The notes beneath the pieces were generated by a model. It searched no databases, was not told the origin of the DNA, and was given only the letters and a program-made list of their open reading frames with translations. This document shows, piece by piece, positions 50,700 through 59,703 of a stretch of 64,000 nt of DNA. The DNA comes from CAYPHJ01 sp964410485 (GTDB taxonomy: Bacteria > Desulfobacterota > Binatia > UBA9968): positions 27,198-91,197 of the forward strand of contig CAYPHJ010000003.1 in assembly GCA_964410485.1 (NCBI GenBank), read 5' to 3'. The position numbers and the translations under genes are program-made. The number at the start of each line of letters is the position of its first letter. Within the stretch, counting starts at the first letter, position 1.

Positions 50700-52163
50700 C
50701 TAGGCGTTGACGATAACTACGCCCTTTGGCTCCTGATAATAATCCAGGGCCTCGGGCCCGTGTTCGCGCCCGACGCCGCTCGATTTGACCCCGCCGAACG
50801 GCAGCTCATCGTAGCCATAGTGAAGCGAGTTGACCCACACGTTGCCAGCCTGGAGCTTGTCGATGGCTTTGTTAGCGTGGAGCATGTTTCGCGTCCAAAT
50901 CGAAGAGCCGAGGCCGTATTCCGATGCGTTGGCCTTCTCGATGGCTTCGTCAAGGGTTTTGAAGGTGAAAACCGGCAGGACCGGACCAAAAGTCTCCTCG
51001 ACGCTGACTCTTGCGTCCTCCGGCACGTTGGTTAGCAGGGTTGGAAGATAGAAAAAACCTTTGTCGGTATCGCCACCACTCGGGCGCTCGCCGCCAAAGA
51101 CAATCTTGGCGCCACGCGCTTTGGCGTCTTCCACTTGCTCCTCGATCTCTTTGCGCTGGGACTCCAGATGAATCGGACCCATGCGTGTCTCTTTGTTCAT
51201 GCCGTTGCCGACAGTTTTCTTCTTTAGGAGCGACGTCAAATTGCCGATAAACGACTCCGCCACCGACTCTTGCAGGAACAGTCGCTTGACGCCCAGGCAC
51301 ATCTGGCCGCAGTTGAAAAAGCGGCCAACGTCGGCCATCTTCACCGCTAAATCGAGATTGGCATCTTCCATCACGATCATGGGGTCGCTACCGCCAAGCT
51401 CCAGAGTAACCCGTTTGATTTCGCGACCTGCCACCTCCATGACGTGCCGTCCGACAGGGGTGGAGCCGGTAAATGCAACCCGGCGAATCCGCGGATTGCG
51501 CAAGATCTCTTCGCCGACGCTCCCGCCCGGGCCGGTGACGACGTTAACGGCCCCCTTTGGCAAAGATTTCTGGGCTTTACCTTCGCCGTATGTCGCCTGC
51601 TGAATGAGTTCGATCGTGCGAATCGTTGCCAGCGGGGTCGTGCTGGCGGGTTTGATGATGATCGTGTTTCCCGCGGCGAGCGCCGGCCCGAGCTTTGTTC
51701 CCATGAGGGTCAAGGGAAAGTTCCACGGCACAATACCGCCGCAGACGCCAATCGGTTGGCGCACGACCATGCCGTAGGCGCCCTTCTGCGGCAGCGGCAC
51801 GTGCGCGCCGCGCACTTTAGAAGCGAGGCCGGCATAAAACTCCAGTCCATGCACGAGGTGATGGATCTCCAGCCCAGCCTCGAAGAGAGTTTTGCCTTGC
51901 TCTTGAGTCAGCAGCTGAGCAATCTCGCCGCTGTTCTCTTTGATGAGATCGCAGGCCGTCATTAATGCATGGCCGCGCTCCTCCGCCGTGGCATCGGCCC
52001 ATTCCCCAAGAGCCGCTTCGGCTGCCTGGATGGCTTGCTGGACATCCTTCGCGGTTCCTTTGGGCGCTGTGTCGACGACGGCGCCGGTTGCCGGGTTGCG
52101 CACTTCGTACTTCTCATTGCTTACGGAGTCGATCAGCTCTCCACCGATTAGCATTTTTGCCAT
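50700..52163 (-). CDS. NAD(P)-dependent aldehyde dehydrogenase
   Basis: A 487-residue enzyme oxidising aldehydes to acids. Conserved Asn in GGIVPWNFPLTLMG, coenzyme loop FTGSTPVGRHV, general-base Glu in VTLELGGSDPM, and catalytic Cys in FFNCGQMCLGV; ETFGPVLPVF near the end. Length is normal. The ATG is preceded by GGAGG. It lies with an enoyl-CoA hydratase upstream and a VOC protein downstream, all minus strand, which suggests a small catabolic group. Substrate not predictable; closest in look to the succinate-semialdehyde/vanillin group. Confidence 0.94.
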   Translation of the reverse strand: MAKMLIGGELIDSVSNEKYEVRNPATGAVVDTAPKGTAKDVQQAIQAAEAALGEWADATAEERGHALMTACDLIKENSGEIAQLLTQEQGKTLFEAGLEIHHLVHGLEFYAGLASKVRGAHVPLPQKGAYGMVVRQPIGVCGGIVPWNFPLTLMGTKLGPALAAGNTIIIKPASTTPLATIRTIELIQQATYGEGKAQKSLPKGAVNVVTGPGGSVGEEILRNPRIRRVAFTGSTPVGRHVMEVAGREIKRVTLELGGSDPMIVMEDANLDLAVKMADVGRFFNCGQMCLGVKRLFLQESVAESFIGNLTSLLKKKTVGNGMNKETRMGPIHLESQRKEIEEQVEDAKARGAKIVFGGERPSGGDTDKGFFYLPTLLTNVPEDARVSVEETFGPVLPVFTFKTLDEAIEKANASEYGLGSSIWTRNMLHANKAIDKLQAGNVWVNSLHYGYDELPFGGVKSSGVGREHGPEALDYYQEPKGVVIVNA

Positions 52164-52319
52164 TATGGGTCCTCCACTTAATATGTTGTGTACACGAGGG
52201 CAAAGAATCTCTTGCCGACACCAGGTAAATTTTGGGGTTATGGGGAGTCATGCAGTAAGCCGATGCTCCGGCCGATCACATCCGTGGGTTTCTCAAAGCG
52301 GCGTGACGGCGAGGATGCG

Positions 52320-53111
52320 TCACTGGCCTTTAAACTGTGCGGTTCTCTTCTCGAGATAGGCCTTGACACCCTCCTGGCCATCTTCACTGCCGAAGGCCTG
52401 CGCCAGCAGCTCGCGCTCAAAGGCCAGCCCATCCGGCAGGGACAACTCGAGACCGGTTTGGACCGCCCGTTTTACTTTGCCGACTGCGAGACTACTCTTG
52501 TTGGGCGGGATGAATTGCCGCGCGTAATCCATCACCTGTTCCATGAAGTTTTCACGGTCGTAGATGTAATGAATCAGTCCCATGTCAAGGGCTTCTTCGA
52601 AAGCAATCGTCTTGCCGGTCGCGCAAAGCTCCAGGGCGCGCGCTTTGCCGACCAGTCGCGGCAATCTTTGAGTCCCGCCCATACCGGGCATGACCCCCAG
52701 ATTGATTTCCGCGAGACCGACGCGACCACCTTCCTTCTTGGCAATCCGAATATCGCAAGCCATGGCGATTTCGAGACCGCCACCCACCGCATGACCGTTG
52801 ATCGCTGCGATGACGAGCTTTGGCGTGTTCTCCAAGCGCATCAGCACCTCATGGCCATGAAGGGCAAAATTGTTTTTGAAGCTGAGAGACTTGCTCGACA
52901 GCATGTTGATGTCGGCGCCGGCGGAGAAGAATTTTTCAGGCTTGCCGGTGATCACAATGGCGTGGACGTTGTCATCAAAGCGCGCGTCCAGGATCGCCGC
53001 GTCAAACTGTTTCAACAGGTCTGTGGTATAGCTGTTGACCGGTGGCCGATTCAGTTCCATGATGGCAATGCCCTTGTCCACCCGATACTCGATCATTGTG
53101 CCTTCTGCCAT
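52320..53111 (-). CDS. Enoyl-CoA hydratase
   Basis: A 263-residue crotonase-fold enzyme. Both catalytic Glu residues are present: one in NGHAVGGGLEIAMACD and one in GLAEINLGVMPGMGGTQRLP. The oxyanion strand FFSAGADINML is typical. So it should hydrate trans-2-enoyl-CoA, in contrast to the crotonase homologue at 44986, which lost the first Glu. Start at ATG 53111 has GGAGG twelve bases upstream; ATG 53096 is an alternative. It is upstream of the aldehyde dehydrogenase (156-base gap). Confidence 0.92.
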   Translation of the reverse strand: MAEGTMIEYRVDKGIAIMELNRPPVNSYTTDLLKQFDAAILDARFDDNVHAIVITGKPEKFFSAGADINMLSSKSLSFKNNFALHGHEVLMRLENTPKLVIAAINGHAVGGGLEIAMACDIRIAKKEGGRVGLAEINLGVMPGMGGTQRLPRLVGKARALELCATGKTIAFEEALDMGLIHYIYDRENFMEQVMDYARQFIPPNKSSLAVGKVKRAVQTGLELSLPDGLAFERELLAQAFGSEDGQEGVKAYLEKRTAQFKGQ

Positions 53112-53219
53112 AGCTCGTCGAGCCTCCTCTCGTCTATCTTGTTTTTCACTTAGCTGGCATCCCAGTCCAAGTCAAGCGCACAAGGCCGCCTTGCGCCCTC
53201 CTGCGCGGGGCCGATTCGG

Positions 53220-53335
53220 GTTCATGTTCCAAGGTTCAACCTTTCTGCATTTTTTTAGCTTGGCGCCTTTGCGTCTTTACGCGGCGAGCATCTTATCTTT
53301 CTCTGTGTCTCTCAGTCTCTGCGGCGAAAGAGAAA
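53220..53335. repeat. Decayed low-complexity repeat words
   Basis: TTCATGTTCCAAGGTTCAAC followed by TTGGCGCCTTTGCGTCTTTA and TTTCTCTGTGTCTCTCAGTC. These degenerate tandem words (CTTTGCGTCTTTGCG and CTCTGTGTCTCTG types) are common between genes in environmental bacteria. No gene in 53112-53419. Confidence 0.4.
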
Positions 53336-53419
53336 CAACTGGCGGGTATCCGCTTGCGGTTGTTGGCAAGCCCCCCGGAAGTGTGGCATGAGTATGCAAA
53401 TTCAAAAATAGGAGGCCTC

Positions 53420-54364
53420 ATGAAAGTCAGACCCAGGAGAAAACCGATCAAGTGGCCCGATGGGGCGCAGATTGCAATGACGCCGTGCATTGCGTTCGAG
53501 ACCTGGCCGGCAGATCTGGGCGGCGCGCATTCCAGGCAACAGCAGAACCGGCGCGGGTTTCCGCCCAATGCGCTGACTAAGAAGGATTTAGGCGTTATCA
53601 CCGATCGGGAGTTTGGCGAGCGCGTTGGTATCTATCGCTTTCTCGAAATCCTGGAGCAGGAAAACATCCGAACAACATTTTTTCCCACCGGCATCACCGT
53701 TCAGAACTATCCGGAAATCTTTCAAGAGATTGTCGACCAAGGACACGAAGTCGGCACCGAAACCTGGATCCATGATTACAGTTACATGAAAACCCGCGCC
53801 CAAGAGAAAAAGGACTTGCAGAAAACCGTCGATCTCGTAAAGAAAATTGCCGGGAAAGCCCCAACCGGGTATCTCTCTACAGGCATTGCGCCGAGTGTCA
53901 ATACCCCCGAAGTCATCGTGGAATGCGGCTATACTTACTGGATGGATCCGCAACACCAGGAGACGCCTTACACGCTCAAGGTTAAAGGCAAAGAGCTTAC
54001 GGTGCTGTCGTACTTCCAGGACCTGAACGACTACTCCAGTTACCAGCGGGCTGGACGCACACCGCGAGATTTGCTTCAAATGTGGAAGGATTGCTTCGAC
54101 TGCCTGTACGAAGAAGGGGTAACGGATCCGAAATTCATGATGTGGGGCAATCATCCGTTCGTCGGAGGACGTCCTTTTCGTGCTCATTTGCTTCGCGAGT
54201 TCTTGCGCTATGCGAAAAGCCACAGCAAGGTCTGGTTTGCCACGGCAGGTGAGATCGCCGGATGGTACCGGGATCATTACCGGGACGCTCAAGTGGAAGA
54301 ATGGCCGAACTTTGCGTTTGCCGGGCGGACGGGAAAACTTTCGGACCTGACGAAAGCGAAGTAA
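53420..54364 (+). CDS. Polysaccharide deacetylase-like protein (NodB/PuuE type)
   Basis: A 314-residue cytoplasmic protein with a NodB-like barrel: WPDGAQIAMTPCIAFETWP start, GIYRFLEILEQENIRTTFFP then ALTVQNYPE-like helix, and GHEVGTETWIHDYSYM where classical deacetylases have the HxxxH zinc motif. Here only one His (WIHDY) remains in that stretch. This resembles the PuuE/allantoinase-related group, which acts on small amides and often lacks the zinc site. Start ATG 53420 has AGGAGG eight bases upstream. Substrate unknown. Confidence 0.85.
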   Translation: MKVRPRRKPIKWPDGAQIAMTPCIAFETWPADLGGAHSRQQQNRRGFPPNALTKKDLGVITDREFGERVGIYRFLEILEQENIRTTFFPTGITVQNYPEIFQEIVDQGHEVGTETWIHDYSYMKTRAQEKKDLQKTVDLVKKIAGKAPTGYLSTGIAPSVNTPEVIVECGYTYWMDPQHQETPYTLKVKGKELTVLSYFQDLNDYSSYQRAGRTPRDLLQMWKDCFDCLYEEGVTDPKFMMWGNHPFVGGRPFRAHLLREFLRYAKSHSKVWFATAGEIAGWYRDHYRDAQVEEWPNFAFAGRTGKLSDLTKAK

Positions 54365-54448
54365 GGTGAACAAAGAACAGAGAACGGAGCATTGGAGTGA
54401 TGGCTTAAAAACCAATATTCCAGGGATTCTGTAACGTAGGTTTCGGGT

Positions 54449-55615
54449 TTGGCAAAAAAGAAATCGCACGAACAAGAGATTCGCCGGGGCCTTGAAGAGT
54501 TGAGAGCGGGAGGTCTTCCGGTAGAGGACCCTTCTGCGGCTCTCGTGCCCCGTCTCAAGGAGCAAACGGGCAAATCGCGGTCAATGGATATTGGCATCGT
54601 GTTTACGTTGGGTCGGATTGCCGATCCCTCGGCGGTGGAAACTCTTATCGATTTCGAAAGCGTGACAACAGACAAAGACGTTAAAAAGGAGATCAGACGC
54701 TCGCTGTTCAAGCTGTCCCAGAGGGGGCTTCGAGTGCCGGAAGAAAGAGGGCCCGAGACCAAAGCTCCGGCCCCGTTATTCGGCGCCGAATCGAACATTG
54801 AAGGGTACATGTCGGCTGTGGATGGCGCAGGCGGGAGGCTTGTGTGGATGGTCAAGCCTGTGCCCGGAGCCGGTCTGGAGCTGATACAGGGCCTGGTGAG
54901 CGATCGTGAAGGGCTCCAGCGGATCGGTGGCACACGCGTTCGCCGAAAAGAACTGCGCCGCAAAGCGCAGGAGATGAAGGACCAACACGACGTGACGATG
55001 ATTTCCGTGCCGTGGGAATATGCGGATCAGCTTCTTACGGAGGGTTATGACAGGGCGAAGACCCAGGGCCGCGGCGGTCTGGAGGAGTATCAGGAGCTGC
55101 GGGCCGCCATGTATACAGGCAAACCGAAGGTGCAAGCGCATCCGGTTTACCAGCGCATCGCCGCTGATGAGGTGCGCGACGGCGCGTGGCGCGAGCAATC
55201 ACGGCGCCTGCTGGATGAACGCGAGATGCGCTTTTGGATAGTGGACGCCGACTGGCTCGAGCCATTCTTGCCTCAATTGGAAGAAGCCCGAACGAGTCGA
55301 CTCGTGCTGAATCCTGTGCAGAAAGAGGAACGGCTCGCCGCCATTGTGCGCGACGTTGTCAAACTGCTCTCGACCGAAGACTCGGGAAAGATAATGCAGC
55401 GCCGGCTGGAGGACATGGCGCTCTATTTTGTCGAAACCGGTCGCCAGGCGCAGGCGAAGCTTGCGCTCGCTGTGGCGCTAAAGATTAGGGAGGGCGATCC
55501 AGGTCCGTTGGATATTTCGTTTCTCACCGGACTTGTCCAGAAAAGTTTTGCGGTTCACCTCGCTCAACAAGAAAAAAAGTTGGAGGAAGAGCCGTCTTTT
55601 ATTGTCAAGCCCTAA
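54449..55615 (+). CDS. Unknown protein with N-terminal HEAT-like repeats
   Basis: A 388-residue charged cytoplasmic protein. Residues about 35-95 look like two HEAT repeats (GIVFTLGRIADPSAVETLID, DVKKEIRRSLFKLSQRG). The rest (GRLVWMVKPVPGAGLELIQG, YADQLLTEGYDRAKTQGRGG, ERLAAIVRDVVKLLSTEDSG) is helical and unassigned. TTG 54449 is the only start before the lysine-rich beginning. It follows the deacetylase with an 84-base gap and is convergent with the M20 gene across a palindrome. Confidence 0.7.
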   Translation: MAKKKSHEQEIRRGLEELRAGGLPVEDPSAALVPRLKEQTGKSRSMDIGIVFTLGRIADPSAVETLIDFESVTTDKDVKKEIRRSLFKLSQRGLRVPEERGPETKAPAPLFGAESNIEGYMSAVDGAGGRLVWMVKPVPGAGLELIQGLVSDREGLQRIGGTRVRRKELRRKAQEMKDQHDVTMISVPWEYADQLLTEGYDRAKTQGRGGLEEYQELRAAMYTGKPKVQAHPVYQRIAADEVRDGAWREQSRRLLDEREMRFWIVDADWLEPFLPQLEEARTSRLVLNPVQKEERLAAIVRDVVKLLSTEDSGKIMQRRLEDMALYFVETGRQAQAKLALAVALKIREGDPGPLDISFLTGLVQKSFAVHLAQQEKKLEEEPSFIVKP

Positions 55616-55624
55616 AAAGAATAC

Positions 55625-55700
55625 AGGTTAAGGCTTAGGCTAAGGTTTAGATTGACTGTAATTTTAGCCCGATCTTAGCCTCGACCTTAACCTCAGCCTT
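55625..55700. terminator. TTAAGGC palindrome between convergent genes
   Basis: AGGTTAAGGCTTAGGCTAAG (from 55625) pairs imperfectly with CTTAGCCTCGACCTTAACCT (to about 55693) around an A/T-rich loop. Its position between two convergent genes suits a bidirectional terminator. The right arm overlaps the last codons of the M20 gene. Confidence 0.5.
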
Positions 55701-56985
55701 TTGAAGTCCTTTCCCGGCTGCAGATATCCAGCGCCATCAGGGAGTAAATCTGCGCGGCTTTGACCATGACGTCGATATCGATTTCTTCGGCCCTGGGGCC
55801 GATACGGCGACCGCGGGGACCGATCTTGATGGCAGGAATGCCGAGCTCGTTGTATACGTTTGTATCGGTCCAGATGCTCGCTCGATCAGGCGCTTCGGGT
55901 TTTATCCTCTCTTTGAACAGATACTGATAGACGTCTTCGGCGCAGCGGACCAGCGGCTCCACGCCTTTTCCTTCGTGGCCCAGCAATGATTTGTAAACCT
56001 CCAGCTCGTACTCCAGACCGAGGGCATTCAGCGTTTTTTCCATCTCGTATTTGATTGTTACGGGCCGCACCTGAGGCGGCATGCGTACATCCACGTAAAC
56101 CGTGCACACACCGGGAAAGTAGTTTGGTCGATACGGCGCGCCTCCCTCGATCCCGCCGATGTTAACCTTTGGAAACAGCGGACCCGTGGGCGATTGGTAA
56201 ATGTACTTCTCTTCAAATTCGTCCGCCCATTTTTCGAGCCGCTCGATGATCTTTGTCATCTTAACGATGGCGTTCACTTTTTCCATGGGATACGCCGAAC
56301 GCTTTGTGCCCCACGCGGCTTCTGCTTTGCCGAAGGTCGAGATCTTGACTTGAACCACGCCCGTTTGGGTCCACACGATGTTGAGATCGGAACCATCCGC
56401 GACAACGGCATAGTCGGTGTGCATGCCGTGGGTCAGCAAGTGGCGCGTACCGGCGCCTTCGCCGCGGTATTCCTTGGTTTGCCAGGGTCCGACCGGGGTT
56501 CGGGAGATTTCGCCTACGACAGCCGCCAGCACCACGTCGCCCTTGAGCTTCACGCCACTACGCTGAAGTGCTTTCCCGGCCATCATAAAAGCGGCGACGC
56601 CTCCCTTCATATTAGAAACACCGAGGCCGCGCACCTTGCCGTCGCGAATGGAGCCTCTCAGCTCCGAATCGGGCTCTACGCGGGCGACCATCCGCAAATC
56701 TTCGGCGGTTCCGGTAAAGCTGGTGTCCATGTGGCCGTTAAACCCCAGACTCAGCCCAGTGCCGTCTCCTTTTAGAATGCCCACCGCATTCGGTCGGTCC
56801 AATTCCACTTCTTGGCGTATGGCTTTGAGACCATTCGCTTGAAACCAGTTCAGTATAAACTCCGCGATAGCTTTTTCCTGCCCGGTCGGACTGGTGATAT
56901 TCGTCAAGTCGCACGCCAGTTGGGCCAGCTCTTCGCGGTGGATCTCAGCCAAAGTTTTTTTTGCCGCTTGCTCGTCGATGGGCAT
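55693..56985 (-). CDS. M20 family peptidase homologue with altered metal site
   Basis: A 430-residue protein of the ArgE/DapE/CPG2 family. The first metal His is kept (LGFNGHMDTSF). The bridging Asp, normally GxxDMKGG, is Asn here (GVSNMKGGVAAF). The Glu-Glu pair reads VVGEIS, with one Glu missing. The dimerisation domain is present (GGAPYRPNYFPGVCTVYVDV). The final His ligand, normally near the C-terminus in GPGxxxxAH, is absent (IGPRGRRIGPRAEEID). So activity may be lost or changed. The ATG follows CGGAGGAAG. Confidence 0.85.
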   Translation of the reverse strand: MPIDEQAAKKTLAEIHREELAQLACDLTNITSPTGQEKAIAEFILNWFQANGLKAIRQEVELDRPNAVGILKGDGTGLSLGFNGHMDTSFTGTAEDLRMVARVEPDSELRGSIRDGKVRGLGVSNMKGGVAAFMMAGKALQRSGVKLKGDVVLAAVVGEISRTPVGPWQTKEYRGEGAGTRHLLTHGMHTDYAVVADGSDLNIVWTQTGVVQVKISTFGKAEAAWGTKRSAYPMEKVNAIVKMTKIIERLEKWADEFEEKYIYQSPTGPLFPKVNIGGIEGGAPYRPNYFPGVCTVYVDVRMPPQVRPVTIKYEMEKTLNALGLEYELEVYKSLLGHEGKGVEPLVRCAEDVYQYLFKERIKPEAPDRASIWTDTNVYNELGIPAIKIGPRGRRIGPRAEEIDIDVMVKAAQIYSLMALDICSRERTSKG

Positions 56986-57195
56986 TGTGTCTTCCTCCGA
57001 GAGTGAGAAAACGCTGATACCTAACTAGCGACAGTGCAGCACCGAAGTCAACCACTCTCTCGCGAAAACTCGGCGCGCCGCCGCGGGCTCCTCCTTGAAA
57101 ATTGACCGGTGGGTGTCTACAGTGGGACAATTTCTTCTCATCGGCTTGTATCCATGCCATTCGGTGTCAGCTCGCGCATTATTCTAAGGAGATCT

Positions 57196-57696
57196 ATGGA
57201 CACATCCACCGTCGTGATGCTTGCGGCGGCCCTCGTTCTGCTCGTTGTCATTTACTGGAAGACCCCTGAAGCCGCAGGCAAGGGTCTGAACGCAACGGGC
57301 GCGTTATTTCTGGAAATTCTCCCGCGCATGATCGCGGCGTTTACGATTGCGGGTTTAATACAAGCAGTGGTGCCGCAGGAAGTAATTGTAAAATGGATGG
57401 GACATGGTTCCGGCATGAGAGGATTACTGATTGGCATGACACTTGGCAGTGTCACTCCGGGCGGGCCCATGACTCACTTTCCGATTGTCGCATCCTTGTT
57501 CAAGGTCGGCGTCGGAGTCGGGCCGCTGGTTGCGTATCTCACAGCATGGTCGCTTTTTGGTCTGCAAAGAATTATCATGTGGGAAATCCCTTTCCTTGGT
57601 GTCAAAGTTGTGGCCGTCCGAATTGTTGTTAGTTTTTTATTTCCTTTCCTGGCCGGGTGGCTCTCTGAAATTCTTTGGGAGAGAATCCGAGCCTAG
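57196..57696 (+). CDS. YraQ-like half-size permease
   Basis: A 166-residue protein with four membrane helices: VVMLAAALVLLVVIYWKTPE, FLEILPRMIAAFTIAGLIQA, PLVAYLTAWSLFGLQ and AVRIVVSFLFPFLAGWLSEI. The loop GMTLGSVTPGGPMTHFPIVA corresponds to the SPxCSC-type loop of YraQ/ArsP permeases but without cysteines. Full YraQ proteins have eight or more helices, so this half-size form probably dimerises. ATG 57196 has AAGGAG four bases upstream. The next gene (PhoD) begins at the base after its stop codon. Confidence 0.75.
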   Translation: MDTSTVVMLAAALVLLVVIYWKTPEAAGKGLNATGALFLEILPRMIAAFTIAGLIQAVVPQEVIVKWMGHGSGMRGLLIGMTLGSVTPGGPMTHFPIVASLFKVGVGVGPLVAYLTAWSLFGLQRIIMWEIPFLGVKVVAVRIVVSFLFPFLAGWLSEILWERIRA

Positions 57697-58980
57697 GTGA
57701 AGTTGACCCGCAGAGAATTTCTTACCCTCAGTGGTCGAGCGCTCACGGCCTCTCCTCTCTTGGCCGGGCTTTCGGCCTGTACGCCGGCGCTCATATCCCC
57801 GAATCCGGAGACCGGACTCTATTTTGGTTCGATAGTGGGCGACGTCACTTCGGGCGGGGCTCTCATCTGGCTCAGGGCGGACCCAGGCAGCAAAGTTACC
57901 GTGCATTATGGCCGTGACGCGTCTCTCGGCCGGTTTATCACATCAGCGCCAATTGCAGTCGAGAAAGAGCGCGATGACACAGCGAGAATCCAGCTCGAAG
58001 GACTCCAATCGGCTACGACCTATTATTACCGCCCCGTGGTGGCCGGAAAAAAGCCGGGTCCGATTTGCCGGTTTTTCACCGCGCCAGCACCCGATGCACT
58101 TGCGCCAGTTAAATTTTGCTTTAGCGGCGATAGCCGCGAGAGTTATCAGCCATTTACGGTAATGGAGGCAATTCGCTTCATGGAGCCTAAGTTCTTTGTG
58201 CACTTAGGCGACACGATTTATGCAGACCGCGGCGGCGCGGCCACCAAGTTGCCTGAATTCTGGGCCAAGTACCGCGGCAACCGCCGCGATCGTGCGAGCC
58301 AAAGACTTTTTTCCGGTACCAGTGTGTACGTGATTTGGGACGATCACGAAGTCGTCAATGACTACGAAGGCAATCATCCACTGGCGGCTATTGGTTGGCA
58401 GGCATTTTTTGACTACTGGCCGATTCGCCGGCACCCCGAAGAAAGCAGTCGGCTTTATCGTTCGTTCCGCTGGGGCAAGACCCTCGAGCTTTTTCTCCTT
58501 GATATACGGCAGTATCGCGATCGAGCTGGAGGAACAATGCTGGGACAGCAGCAAAAACAGTGGCTGCTTGAAGGCCTGGCGACGTCGGATGCGCTCTTTA
58601 AGGTCGTCGCCACTTCTGTTCCGCTTTATGGAGGTGGCAGAGACCGCTGGGATGGCTACCCGCAAGAACGGGCCGAGTTGCTGCGCTGGGTCAAGGCCGA
58701 AAAGATAAAAAATCTCGCCTTCATTAGCGCCGATCTCCACTATGGAGCGGTGGCGCGCTTACCTAGCAAACTAGGAAAGGCGATTACGGCCGGTCCGATC
58801 GCTGGGCCGATGAACGTGTTCGCGACGGGAAACTCAGGTCGATTCGAATTTTTCGCCAATCAAACCTTTAACTACGGGATGATCACGATCGACATCGCCT
58901 CATCACGACCGCAAATGCTCATCGAGATCTTTGATTACAAAAACGAACGCCTTTACAAAACGAACCTCGCCGACTTTTAA
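57697..58980 (+). CDS. PhoD-type alkaline phosphatase, TAT-exported
   Basis: A 427-residue metallophosphoesterase. TAT signal LTRREFLTLSGRALTASPLL with a lipobox-like GLSAC. PhoD N-terminal beta domain (VGDVTSGGALIWLRADPGSK), then catalytic blocks FCFSGDSRESY, VHLGDTIYADRGG, VIWDDHEVVNDYEG and FISADLHYGAVARL. PhoD enzymes use calcium and iron and release phosphate from mono- and diesters outside the cytoplasm. Start is GTG 57697, directly after the permease stop. Likely co-transcribed, suggesting a phosphate- or organophosphate-related role for the pair. Confidence 0.93.
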   Translation: MKLTRREFLTLSGRALTASPLLAGLSACTPALISPNPETGLYFGSIVGDVTSGGALIWLRADPGSKVTVHYGRDASLGRFITSAPIAVEKERDDTARIQLEGLQSATTYYYRPVVAGKKPGPICRFFTAPAPDALAPVKFCFSGDSRESYQPFTVMEAIRFMEPKFFVHLGDTIYADRGGAATKLPEFWAKYRGNRRDRASQRLFSGTSVYVIWDDHEVVNDYEGNHPLAAIGWQAFFDYWPIRRHPEESSRLYRSFRWGKTLELFLLDIRQYRDRAGGTMLGQQQKQWLLEGLATSDALFKVVATSVPLYGGGRDRWDGYPQERAELLRWVKAEKIKNLAFISADLHYGAVARLPSKLGKAITAGPIAGPMNVFATGNSGRFEFFANQTFNYGMITIDIASSRPQMLIEIFDYKNERLYKTNLADF

Positions 58981-59032
58981 AGAGCTCCCTCTCTTGTGGA
59001 TAACGGTCCCGTCTGGCCATGGCACACTCCTT

Positions 59033-59102
59033 CCGAGTCTCAGGTCTCAAGTCTCGAGTTCTTCCCTCCTCAACGCGAGACCTGGGACCCGAGGCTTTAG
59101 AC
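59033..59102. repeat. GAGTCTC-type palindromic repeat, copy 3
   Basis: CCGAGTCTCAGGTCTCAAGT ... CAACGCGAGACCTGGGACCC then GAGGC. Nearly identical to the reverse complement of 15743-15810. As there, it lies next to a MITE-like element. Confidence 0.7.
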
Positions 59103-59116
59103 ATGACATTTAGGGC

Positions 59117-59255
59117 CTAGCAGGTTGCTAAAAAACTCTCCGTTCACCCTTCGAGAACCTCAGGGCGAACGGAGAGGAACTTGAAATGAGTAGGGAGTTT
59201 CCGTTCATGCTGAGACTGTCGAAGCATTCCGAATCTTTTTTCAGCAGCCTGCTAG
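59117..59255. repeat. 139 bp MITE-like palindromic element, copy B
   Basis: Termini CTAGCAGGTTGCTAAAAAA and TTTTTTCAGCAGCCTGCTAG. Same inner stem-loops as copy A (CTCTCCGTTCACCCTTCGAG ... AACGGAGAG). Its right end CTAG gives, on the minus strand, the stop codon TAG of the RidA-family gene. Confidence 0.85.
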
Positions 59256-59641
59256 ACAACGGCAATCGCGTTTATCTCTATCAAGTAGTCCGGGTTCGCG
59301 AGTCCGGTTACGATCACCAGTGTGCTGGTGGGTTGGCTGCCCTTATAGTACTGTTGGCGCACTCGGTTGTAACCTTCGCGATACTTTCGGTCGGTGATGT
59401 AGGTCGTGGTCATGACTAGGTTGTCGAACGATGCGCCGGCTTCCTCCAAGACCGCGCTGATGTTTTTGAACACCTGGTGCGTCTGCGCTTCGATGTCCCC
59501 TTTGCCGATGACGTTACCGTCCTTATCAGACGCGGTTTGGCCGGCAATGAAGAGTAGTTTGCCGCCTTCAGTTGAAATGCCTTGAGAGTAACGCGGACGC
59601 GGATCGTTCAAAGATTTCGGCTGGAGAATTTGTCTTGTCAT
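59252..59641 (-). CDS. RidA/YjgF/UK114 family protein
   Basis: A 129-residue Rid-fold protein. RYSQGISTEGGKLLFIAGQT and DIEAQTHQVFKNISAVLEEA are family blocks, and LIEINAIAV the typical end. Archetypal RidA, which hydrolyses enamines and imines from PLP enzymes, carries Arg105 in the PAR-S motif; here the sequence is SQPTSTLVIV, without Arg, so it belongs to a Rid subgroup without proven deaminase activity. Ribosome site AGGAGGAG. The stop codon lies within the end of the MITE-like element. Confidence 0.9.
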   Translation of the reverse strand: MTRQILQPKSLNDPRPRYSQGISTEGGKLLFIAGQTASDKDGNVIGKGDIEAQTHQVFKNISAVLEEAGASFDNLVMTTTYITDRKYREGYNRVRQQYYKGSQPTSTLVIVTGLANPDYLIEINAIAVV

Positions 59642-59703
59642 TGGCTCCTCCTATTTAGTGCACACGGATTGCTCCAATATTCCAGTGTGTTTAGTTTACT
59701 CGA

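Noticed and set aside
53420..54364. Classic zinc-dependent chitin or peptidoglycan deacetylase
   Set aside because: The HxxxH zinc motif is incomplete and there is no signal peptide; kept as a PuuE-like member.
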